DNA of 64,000 bases. Source: Limosilactobacillus rudii. Its GTDB lineage: Bacteria; Bacillota; Bacilli; Lactobacillales; Lactobacillaceae. The stretch spans positions 186,001-250,000 of the forward strand of contig NZ_JACIVB010000054.1 in NCBI RefSeq assembly GCF_014145455.1, written 5' to 3'. The translations under genes were made by a program, and so were the position numbers. Positions 34,512 to 43,639 of the stretch are shown in pieces. Positions within the stretch are counted from its first letter, which is position 1. Each line of letters starts with the position of its first letter. The notes under the pieces were generated by a model. The model was given only the letters and a program-made list of their open reading frames with translations. It ran no database searches and was not told the DNA's origin.

Positions 34512-37379
34512 ATGTGGAGCATGATAAAGGACGAATTTCGTCATATTTTGCATAATCGTTTATTACTTTTATCAGTGACGGTTATTTGCTTCATACCTTT
34601 CCTATACAGTATTTTCTTCTTAAAGTCAGTATGGGATCCGTATGGAAGTACACAAAATTTACCGGTAGCGGTTGTTAACAAGGATGTTCCCGTTGAATAC
34701 CAGGGTCGGAAGATGGACGTTGGAAAACAAACAGTTGATGAATTAAAAAAGAATCATCAATTAAAATGGGAATTTGTTTCAGCTAAAGAAGCTAAATATG
34801 GAATGAGTCATCGTAAATACTATGCGGTAGTTACTATTCCTAAAGACTTCTCTGAAGATGCAACGACTGTTTTGCATAAGCATCCTCAACCAATGAAGTT
34901 AAAATATGAGACCAACGGATCATTAAACTATATTGGTCAAGTTATTACCCAAATGGGGATGACAAAGCTAAACCAAAAGATTCGTGCATCAGTGACTAAT
35001 GCTTACGCAACGGTAATGTTTAAGGAATTGCATGTTGTTGGTAAAGGGATGAATACTGCTGCCAATGGTGCTGAGCAAATTGGCACTGGAATGGTTACCT
35101 TAAGCGATGGTGTTAACCGTTATGTCGCTGGGGTTTCTCAAGTAAACAATGGTGTTCAGACTTTACGGGTAAGTGTTACCCCATTAGCAAGCGGAGCACA
35201 ACAGCTTGCTTCTGGAAGTCAAACTCTTGCTAACGGGATTGCTCAATACACTGGCGGAGTTAGTCTCCTAGGTAATGGTGTTGGTCAGTTAATGGCAAAC
35301 TCCGGATCGTTAAACTCAGGTGCTGGACAATTAAGTAGTGGGTTAAATACGCTAATGGCAAATTCTGGAGCACTTAACTCGGGTGCTAGTCAATTAAATA
35401 GCGGCCTTAATACCCTAATGGCTAATTCTGGTACATTAAATGGTGGTGCTGAGAAATTAAGCTCTGGTCTAAATACCTTAAGTGGTAATTCATCTAGTTT
35501 GCGTAGTGGTTCTAATCAATTAGCTAACGGAGCTAACCAATTAAATAACACAGTTAATGCGCAACTTGGCAGCCTCAATCTTAACGGTATTATGGGCGAA
35601 TTGGACAAAGCACAAAATCTTCAACAAAGCTTGGCTCAACTACAATCAGGATTATCTACTGCAAAGGGTGCGCTTGCTGGTGTTCAAACTAGTGCTGGTA
35701 AGCTTCAACAAGCGTCAGGTGCTTTATCAGGGGCAGCCAATGCCGGTAACCAACTTAAGGGTGTTGCAACTAATGATGGCGAAATTGCCGGATTAGCTCA
35801 ACAAATTATGAAGGATGATAAGGCTAGTGACGCCACTAAGCAAGCTGCTCAACAAATTGCGGCTAAGGCTGGTAGCAATGTCTCAACTATTCAAGGTTTA
35901 AGTGGAACACTAGGTCAATTAAATAGTTTGCAAGGTAGTCTTAGTGGAATGCAACAACAGCTTGGCCAATTGTCGCAAATGTCAGCAGTATTAGATAGTG
36001 CTGATGGGACAATGAAGCAAGCTAATGACTTATTAGCAAGCTTAAATGGATACAAGGGCACCTTAGCAGCCATGCCTGGTACTGTTGATAAACTTAAGGA
36101 TGCGACAAGCCAAATTGCTACAGGTGCAAGTTCTCTTAACAACGGTGTTAGTCAATATACTAATGGTGTTGATACTGCTGCTAGCGGTGCAGGAACGTTG
36201 AATGCTGGTATTGGTCAATACACAGCTGGAGTTGCTCAAGCGGGCGCCGGTGCAGGTCAATTGGCAAGCGGTATTGGTCAATACACAGCTGGAGTTGCTC
36301 AAGCAGGTGCTGGTGCCGGTCAATTAGCAAGCGGTGTTCGTCAATACACAGCCGGTGTTGGTCAACTTGGTAGTGGTATTAGCCAACTTAACGCTAATAG
36401 CGGTGCCTTGAATTCAGGTGCTGCACAATTAGCAGGTGCTTTAGGTCAATTAAATGGTCAGGTTCCTGCATTAGTCGCTGGCGTTAACCAATTAGCGGCT
36501 GGAACCCAACAGCTTCAGGATAATTCACCTGCACTTGTATCAGGAATTACCCGGTTAAATGCTGGTGCTTCTAAGTTAGCAACCGCTCTTCAAGGTGGTG
36601 CTAAGAAGATTAATGGTATTAAGACATCACCACGGACGGCAAAGATGTTTGCTGAACCAACAACACTTAAGCACACTGATTACAGCTATGTACCAAATTA
36701 TGGTCATGCCTTGGCACCATACGTTCTATCAGTTGCTTTATATGTTGGTGCCTTAGTATTCAACTTTGTTTACCCAATTCGGCGGGTTGCTGATTACGGC
36801 AAGTCACCAGCTGCTTGGTGGGCAAGTAAGGTTGTCGTTGGATCAATTGTGGTTACCGCAATGGCAGTTGCCGAAGACGCAATCATGATGGCTTGTGGAT
36901 TAACGGTTATTCACCCTGCATCATTCTTTACAACAACGATCTGCTTCGGTCTAGCGTCGATGGCAATCGTAATGTTCTTATCGATGCTGTTCGATAACCC
37001 TGGTCGTTTCTTTGCCATGGTTCTCCTGATGTTACAATTAGGTGGTTCTGGTGGGACTTTCCCAATGGAAGTTACGATGAAGTTCTATAATGTTATTCAC
37101 TGGTACCTGCCAATGACTTACTCAATTCTCGGATTGCGTGATTCAATTTCTGGCGGTCTTGGTCAACATTACACTATGTTCTGTAACATTGTTCTCTTAG
37201 TGATTGCGATTGTATTCTACATCCTCTTGTTATTCGGAATGATTTGGTTACAACGTCACCACTATGCTGGACGGTCAGAACTTGATAATAATCAAGAACT
37301 ATTAGGCCCTGAAGGTGATTACGACGGAATGCACCTTCAACAACGTGAACCGGACCAAAATAAAAACGGTGAACAATAA
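34512..37379 (+). CDS. YhgE/Pip-type membrane protein with Gly/Ala repeats
   Basis: This is a 955-residue protein of the YhgE/Pip family (phage infection protein-like). One N-terminal helix is followed by a large extracellular region, then five to six helices from about 730. The extracellular part is built from 21-residue repeats such as LMANSGSLNSGAGQLSSGLNT and GQYTAGVAQAGAGAGQLASGI, rich in G, A, S, N and Q. Relatives are linked to ESX-like secretion and to phage receptors; function here is unknown. The TetR gene upstream is the likely regulator. Confidence 0.85.
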   Translation: MWSMIKDEFRHILHNRLLLLSVTVICFIPFLYSIFFLKSVWDPYGSTQNLPVAVVNKDVPVEYQGRKMDVGKQTVDELKKNHQLKWEFVSAKEAKYGMSHRKYYAVVTIPKDFSEDATTVLHKHPQPMKLKYETNGSLNYIGQVITQMGMTKLNQKIRASVTNAYATVMFKELHVVGKGMNTAANGAEQIGTGMVTLSDGVNRYVAGVSQVNNGVQTLRVSVTPLASGAQQLASGSQTLANGIAQYTGGVSLLGNGVGQLMANSGSLNSGAGQLSSGLNTLMANSGALNSGASQLNSGLNTLMANSGTLNGGAEKLSSGLNTLSGNSSSLRSGSNQLANGANQLNNTVNAQLGSLNLNGIMGELDKAQNLQQSLAQLQSGLSTAKGALAGVQTSAGKLQQASGALSGAANAGNQLKGVATNDGEIAGLAQQIMKDDKASDATKQAAQQIAAKAGSNVSTIQGLSGTLGQLNSLQGSLSGMQQQLGQLSQMSAVLDSADGTMKQANDLLASLNGYKGTLAAMPGTVDKLKDATSQIATGASSLNNGVSQYTNGVDTAASGAGTLNAGIGQYTAGVAQAGAGAGQLASGIGQYTAGVAQAGAGAGQLASGVRQYTAGVGQLGSGISQLNANSGALNSGAAQLAGALGQLNGQVPALVAGVNQLAAGTQQLQDNSPALVSGITRLNAGASKLATALQGGAKKINGIKTSPRTAKMFAEPTTLKHTDYSYVPNYGHALAPYVLSVALYVGALVFNFVYPIRRVADYGKSPAAWWASKVVVGSIVVTAMAVAEDAIMMACGLTVIHPASFFTTTICFGLASMAIVMFLSMLFDNPGRFFAMVLLMLQLGGSGGTFPMEVTMKFYNVIHWYLPMTYSILGLRDSISGGLGQHYTMFCNIVLLVIAIVFYILLLFGMIWLQRHHYAGRSELDNNQELLGPEGDYDGMHLQQREPDQNKNGEQ
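36207..36332 (+). repeat. 63-bp in-frame tandem repeat in YhgE/Pip-like gene
   Basis: A 63-bp unit begins at 36207, 36270 and, partly, 36333, encoding the 21-residue G-Q-Y-T-A-G-V repeat. The near-identical nucleotide sequence suggests recent duplication, so copy number may vary between strains. Confidence 0.75.
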
Positions 37380-37384
37380 ATAAG

Positions 37385-37428
37385 ATAAGCTTGTAGTAGT
37401 AATAAAGCTGCTGCAGGCTTATTTTTTA
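37385..37428 (+). terminator. Terminator after YhgE/Pip-like gene
   Basis: ATAAGCTTGTAGTAG pairs with CTGCTGCAGGCTTAT (37408-37422), followed by TTTTT. It lies just after the stop at 37379. Confidence 0.85.
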
Positions 37429-37540
37429 TGCGGTAAATCATTAAATGTTCATTATATGTGAGGCTATTCTACTGCTAGTGTAGAAAAAGAGTGATAAGCT
37501 AAAGATGTAACCAATTTCATCGAAAGGAATGAGTAAACTG

Positions 37541-38527
37541 ATGAAATTAATCATATATAGTGTTCGTGACGCAGAGAGACCATATATTACGGCATGGGCA
37601 AAGAAAACAGGTCATGAGGTAAAAATGGTGACGAAGCCATTAAATGATGAAACGATTGAGCTTGCACAGGATTGCGATGGTATTTCTATCCAACAAACTG
37701 CTAAACTCGGTGAGATATACGAAAAGCTAGCAGCAATGGGGATCAAGCAATTATCAACACGAACAGTTGGTGTAGATATGATTGATCTTGATGCTTGCAA
37801 GACTAATGATATTGTTGTAACAAATGTTCCGGTATATTCTCCACGGGCAATTGCGGAAATGGGTGTTACTCAAGCGATGTATCTCTTGCGGCGAATTGGT
37901 GAATTTCGTAAGCAAATGAGTAATGACGATTTCCGGTGGCGCGATGACCTAATCAGTAATGAAATTTATAATTTGACTGTGGGTGTCGTAGGATTAGGTA
38001 ATATTGGTGGCGCGACTGCTCAGATTTACAAGGCACTAGGTGCAAAGGTTTTAGCTTACGATCCGTCCTATAACGTTGAGTATGAACCATACGTTGAATA
38101 TACTGACTTTACAACTGTAATTAAAAGTGCTGACATATTAACTTTACATACTCCTTTATTACCTAGTACGGAGAATATGATTGCAGCTCCACAATTTAAG
38201 ATGATGAAGAAGAATGCATACCTGATTAATATGGCACGGGGTGGTCTCGTAAATACTGCTGATTTAATTTCAGCATTGGAGAACCACGAAATCGCTGGTG
38301 CAGGTTTAGATACCCTTGCAGATGAGACCACATTCTTTTCCAAAAAAGTTTCTCCTGATAAAGTGCCTGCTGATTATAAAAAGTTAGCAGCGATGCCTAA
38401 TGTCCTTATAACACCGCATGTTGCATTTTTGACACAGACTTCTATTCGCAACATGGTCGAAATCAGTTTAAATGATGTGGCAGCAATTATTGAGGGGAAG
38501 CATTCACGTAACGAAATCCGTATGTAA
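37541..38527 (+). CDS. D-2-hydroxyacid dehydrogenase (D-lactate/hydroxyisocaproate type)
   Basis: This is a 328-residue NAD-dependent dehydrogenase that reduces 2-oxoacids to D-hydroxyacids. The start at 37541 (MKLIIYSVRDAERPY) matches the family; an ATG at 37529 lies too close to the GAAAGGA site. The Rossmann motif is GVVGLGNIGG (near 148); the catalytic Arg is in MARGGLVN and the catalytic His in ITPHVAF. The equivalent of the acidic residue in the usual YEGE/YEYE segment is in LADET, so its register is unclear. Compared with D-LDH and D-HicDH, it looks closer to D-HicDH. It stands alone with a terminator on each side. Confidence 0.85.
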   Translation: MKLIIYSVRDAERPYITAWAKKTGHEVKMVTKPLNDETIELAQDCDGISIQQTAKLGEIYEKLAAMGIKQLSTRTVGVDMIDLDACKTNDIVVTNVPVYSPRAIAEMGVTQAMYLLRRIGEFRKQMSNDDFRWRDDLISNEIYNLTVGVVGLGNIGGATAQIYKALGAKVLAYDPSYNVEYEPYVEYTDFTTVIKSADILTLHTPLLPSTENMIAAPQFKMMKKNAYLINMARGGLVNTADLISALENHEIAGAGLDTLADETTFFSKKVSPDKVPADYKKLAAMPNVLITPHVAFLTQTSIRNMVEISLNDVAAIIEGKHSRNEIRM

Positions 38528-38536
38528 ATAATTTAG

Positions 38537-38573
38537 AAATTCAGAGTAACCTTAGTTTGTTCTGAATTTTTTT
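38537..38573 (+). terminator. Terminator after hydroxyacid dehydrogenase
   Basis: AAATTCAGA (38537-38545) pairs with TCTGAATTT (38561-38569), followed by TTTT, soon after the stop at 38527. Confidence 0.8.
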
Positions 38574-38783
38574 ATAAAATAAGTCCTTAATAAGATTATT
38601 CAATTAAGACATAAATAAAATTATTAAGTAAGTCATAAGTACACGCTAAAGATATCGCTTTCTCGGTAAATAGTTGTTAGACTTAGAATCATCAATTACC
38701 ACTAGTCAAGCAAGAAAGGAGTTTTATTTAACGGAATGTTGTCAGCCACTTGATAGCCAGTATAGAAGAAAGGACTGATAATA

Positions 38784-38972
38784 ATGGCTAGCGATAAACA
38801 CGGAATAAAAGATAAAGTAGCGGGAAAATTAAAAGAAGTTGAAGGAAAATTAACTAATGATAAGTCCCGTGAAGGCGAAGGAAAATTACAGAAACTTAAA
38901 GGAAAAATCAAGGATAAGGCGGCCGACCTTAAAGAGGATTTAGAAGATAAAAGAAACGAAAAGGAGGGATAA
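38784..38972 (+). CDS. CsbD-family stress protein
   Basis: This is a 62-residue, highly charged protein. Its body (GIKDKVAGKLKEVEGKLTND...EGEGKLQKLKGKIKDKAADLKEDLED) is the CsbD fold repeat pattern. CsbD proteins are general-stress proteins with unknown mechanism. The start follows GAAAGGACTGATAATA. The next gene starts 2 nt later, so the pair is co-transcribed. Confidence 0.85.
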   Translation: MASDKHGIKDKVAGKLKEVEGKLTNDKSREGEGKLQKLKGKIKDKAADLKEDLEDKRNEKEG

Positions 38973-38974
38973 CT

Positions 38975-39223
38975 ATGTATTGGATTTGGGTAATAATTGT
39001 TGGTGGACTAATCGGATTAGCCGCGGGTGCAATAACTCGGCGTGGCGGATCGATGGGTGTAATCAGTAACATCATCGCTGGGCTAGTAGGTTCAGTAGTT
39101 GGTGAGGCAGTACTTGGCGCCTGGGGTCCCCAGGTAGCAGGAATGGCGATTGTGCCATCAATAGTAGGGGCAGTTATTCTTGTTATGATTGTGTCTCTTA
39201 TCTTTGGTATTCGAACTGACTAA
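38975..39223 (+). CDS. GlsB/YeaQ/YmgE-family transmembrane protein
   Basis: This is an 82-residue, three-helix Gly-rich protein of the transglycosylase-associated (GlsB) family. The start follows AAGGAGGGATAACT. It is found next to CsbD and is often stress-induced in Gram-positives, consistent with an operon for envelope stress. Confidence 0.86.
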   Translation: MYWIWVIIVGGLIGLAAGAITRRGGSMGVISNIIAGLVGSVVGEAVLGAWGPQVAGMAIVPSIVGAVILVMIVSLIFGIRTD

Positions 39224-39249
39224 TCAAAATAAATTCACATTATTAAAAT

Positions 39250-39286
39250 AGGCTCGCCAGTTTGTACAATCTAGCGAGCCTGTTTT
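39250..39286 (+). terminator. Terminator after CsbD-GlsB operon
   Basis: AGGCTCGC (39250-39257) and GCGAGCCT (39274-39281) form a stem followed by GTTTTGG. Confidence 0.8.
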
Positions 39287-39400
39287 GGGTATTATGATAA
39301 AGATAATAGTGAAAATAGCTACAAATAAACCGCTTTCATAGTTGCGTTAACTCCCGTATAATTAATATTGAAAATATATAGAATACGGAGGACTACTAAT

Positions 39401-39844
39401 ATGACGCCAAAAGGTAAAAAAGAAAAGAAGGCGCCGATTCTTGTTCAAATGGGAATCTTTGCTGGCGTTTTGTGGGTTGCTAGTATTATTTCTAGTGTTT
39501 TGCCGAGTAATTTTATCGTCCCTACACCAGTAATTGGGTTAGTCTTATTGTATTTGCTGCTTACTTTAAAGATTGTCAAGGTCGAGTGGGTAGAAGATTT
39601 TGGCATATTTATGATTAGTTTAATTGGTTTTCTGTTTGTTCCATCGGGAATTCAAATTGCAAATGATCTTAGAATATTACGTGAAGAGGGGCTACAGATT
39701 GTCCTTGTAATTATTATTGCGACGGTTACCCTATTGGTTGTAACCGCATATGTCACTCGCTTTGTAATTGCAATTCACCACCGTATCAATCAAAAGCATG
39801 GACAAATAACGCGGGGAGGTGTAGATGATGGCAACATTGAATAA
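39401..39844 (+). CDS. lrgA: LrgA/CidA-family holin-like protein
   Basis: This is a 147-residue, four-helix membrane protein of the CidA/LrgA family, murein hydrolase exporter or antiholin. The start at 39401 (MTPKGKKEKK) follows CGGAGGACTACTAAT; an in-frame ATG at 39368 lacks a site. It overlaps the LrgB gene by 20 nt. No LytSR two-component genes are next to it here. Confidence 0.86.
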   Translation: MTPKGKKEKKAPILVQMGIFAGVLWVASIISSVLPSNFIVPTPVIGLVLLYLLLTLKIVKVEWVEDFGIFMISLIGFLFVPSGIQIANDLRILREEGLQIVLVIIIATVTLLVVTAYVTRFVIAIHHRINQKHGQITRGGVDDGNIE

Positions 39845-40559
39845 TACGCTGGCCTTACCGTTTACTGGCATTTTTATTTCGCTGGCTGTTTTTCTCCTTG
39901 GACAGTGGCTCTTTAAGATTACTAAGGGCTTTTTCCTGTTTCAGCCCTTATTTTTTGGAATGGTTACCGGTATTATTCTCCTATTTATTTGGGGAAAGAT
40001 AGGCGGAATGTCTACCGCATATGTTTATCGTCATTATTATAAACCGGGTGGGGATATAATTTTTTGGTTCCTCAATCCTGCAACCATTGCCTTTGCGATT
40101 CCGCTATTTAAACGAAACCAGGTTTTAAAAAAGTACTGGTTTGATATTTTAATTTCATTGGTAATTAGTAGCGTTATTGCACTGTTTATTATTCTTGGCG
40201 CATCAAAACTCGTTGGCTTATCTTACCAATCAGCGGCCGCAATGCTTCCGCAGGCGGCAACAACGGCAATTGCAATGCCGATAACAGATGCAATCGGTGG
40301 AAATGCTGCAGTTACAGCGATGGCCTGCATCTTGAAAGCAGTCATTTTGTATGCCTTGGCAGATGCATTTATCAAGTTATTTAGACTGCAGGGTTCTAAA
40401 ATTGGCCTAGGACTCGGATTAGGAACCGGGGGAACAGTCGGTTCAGCGAAGGCATTGCAGTTTGGTGAATTAGAAGGAGCAATGGCTTCGGTTTGCGTTG
40501 TTATTATTGGGATTGTGGTTGATTTAGTGGTTATTCCATTTGCACAAATATTTATGTAG
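39825..40559 (+). CDS. lrgB: LrgB/CidB-family membrane protein
   Basis: This is a 244-residue membrane protein of the LrgB/CidB family with seven to eight helices. Ribosome binding site GGGGAGGTG lies within lrgA, so the pair is translationally linked. The family works with LrgA to control autolysis or pyruvate transport. A terminator follows at 40604. Confidence 0.88.
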   Translation: MMATLNNTLALPFTGIFISLAVFLLGQWLFKITKGFFLFQPLFFGMVTGIILLFIWGKIGGMSTAYVYRHYYKPGGDIIFWFLNPATIAFAIPLFKRNQVLKKYWFDILISLVISSVIALFIILGASKLVGLSYQSAAAMLPQAATTAIAMPITDAIGGNAAVTAMACILKAVILYALADAFIKLFRLQGSKIGLGLGLGTGGTVGSAKALQFGELEGAMASVCVVIIGIVVDLVVIPFAQIFM

Positions 40560-40603
40560 CTAATAATAAACGAGGGCGCTTTAATACCCTTGCACGTAAA
40601 ATA

Positions 40604-40642
40604 GGCATCTAGAGCTTTTATCAGCTTTAGGTGCCGTTTATT
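40604..40642 (+). terminator. Terminator after lrgAB
   Basis: A GGCATCTAGAGC / GCTTTAGGTGCC stem (40604-40615 / 40624-40635) has an 8-nt loop, followed by GTTTATTTT. Confidence 0.7.
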
Positions 40643-40673
40643 TTCCCAATATTTTCATTGCGGTAATAAAAAA

Positions 40674-40691
40674 GCCGGGAAATAACCCGAC
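40674..40691 (-). terminator. Terminator of hflX
   Basis: On the minus strand GTCGGG...CCCGGC forms a compact stem, followed by TTTTTT. It is 34 nt beyond the hflX stop. Confidence 0.7.
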
Positions 40692-40725
40692 CTTTAAAAG
40701 ATAAGGATGTAATAGGTGCAGTAGC

Positions 40726-42003
40726 TTAAGCTTGTTCATACTTATTGTAACGTTGGTAATCTTGTGTTGACATCTCCACGGTTAACAGTGTTCCGTTACT
40801 CTTGTATTCGGTGTCTAAGATATTAGTATGTTCATTTAGGTATGAGACAACATGTCCATCAGTAAATGGAATTAAGAGGGTAGCGGTAACGTAGTCTTTA
40901 AAAAGATGTTTTTTGATGACATCAACTAATAGATCAAGCGATGCATCTTGCTTAGCAGAAATAACTACCTGGTCATCGCCCTCTAAAATTGGAAATTCGA
41001 TTTCAGTTTTATCGGCTTTATTAAAGACATTAATCATTGGGATGTCTTCAATTCCGATTTGTTTAAGGGTTTTTGCAGTCGTTGCCATCATTTGTTTATA
41101 ATGCGGATCGGAGTAATCAATCACTTGGATTAATAAGTCCGCATTAGCAGCTTCGGCAAGTGTTGACTTAAATGATTCAACAAGGTGGGTTGGTAATTTG
41201 CTGACAAAGCCAACGGTATCACTTAGCAAGAATCGCTTTTGGTCTGGAAGAGTTAGTTGTCGTACACTTGTATCAAGAGTTGCAAATAACATATTCTTTT
41301 CAAAAACAGTCTTTTCTTCCGCTGCCCCATATTTACGAACGAGTCCATTCATAATTGTTGACTTACCAGAGTTAGTATAACCAACTAAAGCGGCAGTCGG
41401 GATTGCACTTTTTGCTCGCAGTTTACGCTTTGTCTGCTCAGATTTATCGATGCTAGCAAGTTCTTGACGAAGGTGGGCAATATGGTGTTGGATAGTTCGT
41501 CTATCCATTTCTAGTTTAGTTTCACCAGCACCACGGTTGGTAAAACCACTTCCGCCACCTGTTTGCTGATCTAACCGCTCACTTGCACTTGTTTGGAGAC
41601 GTGGGAGACGATACTGCAATTCGGCAATTTGTACCTGGAGTTTTGCCTCTTTGGTTTGCGCACGATTTGCAAAAATTTCAAGAATCAGGGCAGTACGGTC
41701 CAAAATTCGACAGCCAGTTCCCTCTTCAAGATTACGTAATTGACTTGGTGAGAGTTCATCATTAGTAATAATTGTTGGTACATGGTTAGCATCCGCAACA
41801 TCGCGAATTTCTTCGACTTTTCCTTTACCAAAGTATGTTGCTGGATTTGGCCGGTCAATAACTTGATCAATCCGGGTGATAACTTCCATGTGATTAGCCT
41901 GTGCTAGTTCGGCTAATTCAACCATTGAGTAGTCAAAATCTTGCTGACCTGTATCGAGTCCAGTGATAATTACTGGTTCAGCAGTTTGTATGGTAGTGTC
42001 CAT
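40726..42003 (-). CDS. hflX: GTPase HflX (ribosome-associated)
   Basis: This is a 425-residue GTPase. An HflX N-terminal domain is followed by the coiled linker containing the signature GRGAGETKLEMDRRTI-like segment (GAGETKLEMDRR). The G domain has GYTNSGKST (G1), DTVGFV (G3) and NKAD (G4). The C-terminal domain completes the protein. HflX splits stalled or hibernating ribosomes under heat or antibiotic stress. The neighbouring minus-strand gene is a phosphoglycerate-mutase-like protein 37 nt upstream, so they may be co-transcribed. Confidence 0.93.
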   Translation of the reverse strand: MDTTIQTAEPVIITGLDTGQQDFDYSMVELAELAQANHMEVITRIDQVIDRPNPATYFGKGKVEEIRDVADANHVPTIITNDELSPSQLRNLEEGTGCRILDRTALILEIFANRAQTKEAKLQVQIAELQYRLPRLQTSASERLDQQTGGGSGFTNRGAGETKLEMDRRTIQHHIAHLRQELASIDKSEQTKRKLRAKSAIPTAALVGYTNSGKSTIMNGLVRKYGAAEEKTVFEKNMLFATLDTSVRQLTLPDQKRFLLSDTVGFVSKLPTHLVESFKSTLAEAANADLLIQVIDYSDPHYKQMMATTAKTLKQIGIEDIPMINVFNKADKTEIEFPILEGDDQVVISAKQDASLDLLVDVIKKHLFKDYVTATLLIPFTDGHVVSYLNEHTNILDTEYKSNGTLLTVEMSTQDYQRYNKYEQA

Positions 42004-42040
42004 TGAAGAATAAAGTTCCCCCTTTTATAAATGGATATTA

Positions 42041-42691
42041 TTACGGTAATTCAAGCTTATTATAAAAATCAACAGTAGTATTGTCTTGGGAAAGTGTTAA
42101 TTTAGTAATGCTGCCGTTACGAGGTGAATCGCCTGGATCGTAAGCATCGGAATAACGCTGAACGATTGAGCGAATAGTAGCACCGTGCGAAACAACGAGT
42201 ACCTTGGATCCGTCCGGTAATGCTCGCAGACGGTCAAAGCCCTTGTCCACTCGCTTCCAAAAAGCAATGTGATCCTCGGCGGTACCATAGTTATCAGCAG
42301 CAGCAATCTTGTCTTTTAATTTATCAGGGCCCCAGCCAGCAACCATTTCGGCAAAGCTATGATATCCTTCTGGTCCACCAAGAAAGTCGGCAAATTGTTG
42401 TCCATTTTCTCCTTCAAAGTAGCCAAAGAATTCTTCCCGGAAGGCAGGCTCAGCAACTGGCTTAGGATTATTTCCCGGGTGTTCAGCGAGTAAAAAGCGA
42501 GTAGTTGAAACTGTCCGTGCAAGATCGCTGCAGAATACATAGTCAAATTGAATTGGTGCTAACGCCCGACCTACTCGTCTGGCGTCTTCCTGTCCTTTTG
42601 GCGTAAGCGGACCATCAGACCATCCTTGCATCCTGTTGTAGAGGTTAAGATAGGTTTGTCCGTGTCGCACAAAGTAAACGCTAATTGCCAT
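42041..42691 (-). CDS. Histidine phosphatase (phosphoglycerate mutase family)
   Basis: This is a 216-residue phosphohistidine enzyme. The RHG motif VRHGQTYLN (catalytic His near residue 9), the second His in SHGATIRS and the catalytic Glu in REEFFGYFEG are visible. It is more like GpmB/phosphatase types than the glycolytic GpmA, and the true substrate is unclear. Confidence 0.86.
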   Translation of the reverse strand: MAISVYFVRHGQTYLNLYNRMQGWSDGPLTPKGQEDARRVGRALAPIQFDYVFCSDLARTVSTTRFLLAEHPGNNPKPVAEPAFREEFFGYFEGENGQQFADFLGGPEGYHSFAEMVAGWGPDKLKDKIAAADNYGTAEDHIAFWKRVDKGFDRLRALPDGSKVLVVSHGATIRSIVQRYSDAYDPGDSPRNGSITKLTLSQDNTTVDFYNKLELP

Positions 42692-42765
42692 AGTTACTGT
42701 ACTCCTTTAATCGAAAATGAGAATGCTTATTATATTTTAACATGATTTTACGTAAGAAAAAGCAA

Positions 42766-43416
42766 TTAAAGCATTCGTTTACGTTTTATAATTCGTTGAC
42801 GAAGCATCTTAATAGCTGTAAAAAGGATTACTATTATTAGTGAGCAGGCAACAAATGCTAAGATGATTAAGGAAAAGTGTTGCCGAACAAAGGGGATTGT
42901 TCCAAAATAAAAGCCACAGCCGGCGCCAATTGCTACCCACAGAATAACGCCAATAATATTGCCAATTGTGAAACGGTGAAATGGAAAACGCATTGTTCCG
43001 GCAATTAAGGGTACAAATGTCCTAATAAAGGGTACAAATCGTCCGAATGCTACTGCTTTAATTCCGTGCCGTTTTAAAAATCGCTGCGCCTTATCAAAGC
43101 GCGGCCCGATCATTTGCTTTTGGAGCCACTGCCAATGAGATAATGAGCGACCAATAAAGTAATTAACAGTATCACCGATTAAGGCGGCGAAGAAAAATAC
43201 TGGGATAACGATTTCCATTTTCAAAACGGGGTGGTAGGCGATAAACGAGCAAGTTAAGAAGATCAGTGATTCACCGGGAAGCCATGGGAAGATAACTAAC
43301 CCGGTTTCCATGAAAATTAGGGTGAAAAGAAGAACATAACTCCATGGCCCCATCCATTCAAACATTGGAATGATTGTTTCTGCAATGTGAGTGAGTAAGT
43401 AAATAAAATGTCCCAT
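42766..43416 (-). CDS. DedA-family membrane protein
   Basis: This is a 216-residue protein with four to five helices and the DedA signatures PGE (LPGESLIF), FGRFVPFIRTFVPLIAGTMRF and a basic C-terminus. DedA proteins are linked to undecaprenyl phosphate or phospholipid recycling. The start follows GAGGAGGAAGACTC. Confidence 0.87.
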   Translation of the reverse strand: MGHFIYLLTHIAETIIPMFEWMGPWSYVLLFTLIFMETGLVIFPWLPGESLIFLTCSFIAYHPVLKMEIVIPVFFFAALIGDTVNYFIGRSLSHWQWLQKQMIGPRFDKAQRFLKRHGIKAVAFGRFVPFIRTFVPLIAGTMRFPFHRFTIGNIIGVILWVAIGAGCGFYFGTIPFVRQHFSLIILAFVACSLIIVILFTAIKMLRQRIIKRKRML

Positions 43417-43639
43417 GAGTCTTCCTCCTCTCTTAGTACATAATTTTATTTATTGTAGCCTTATTTTTTAAAATTATGTATTGGTGGTTATAAAATTAAG
43501 CGACATTTAATAATTAGGGGCGGTTAAGGTGAAAATTAACAGGATAGCCGCTGAAAATGATATAATAGTTGGATGATTTTAATAAGATATGGCAATTTAT
43601 GAAATATATTTACAGAAAAAGAAGGGTAGGAGAATCTGA

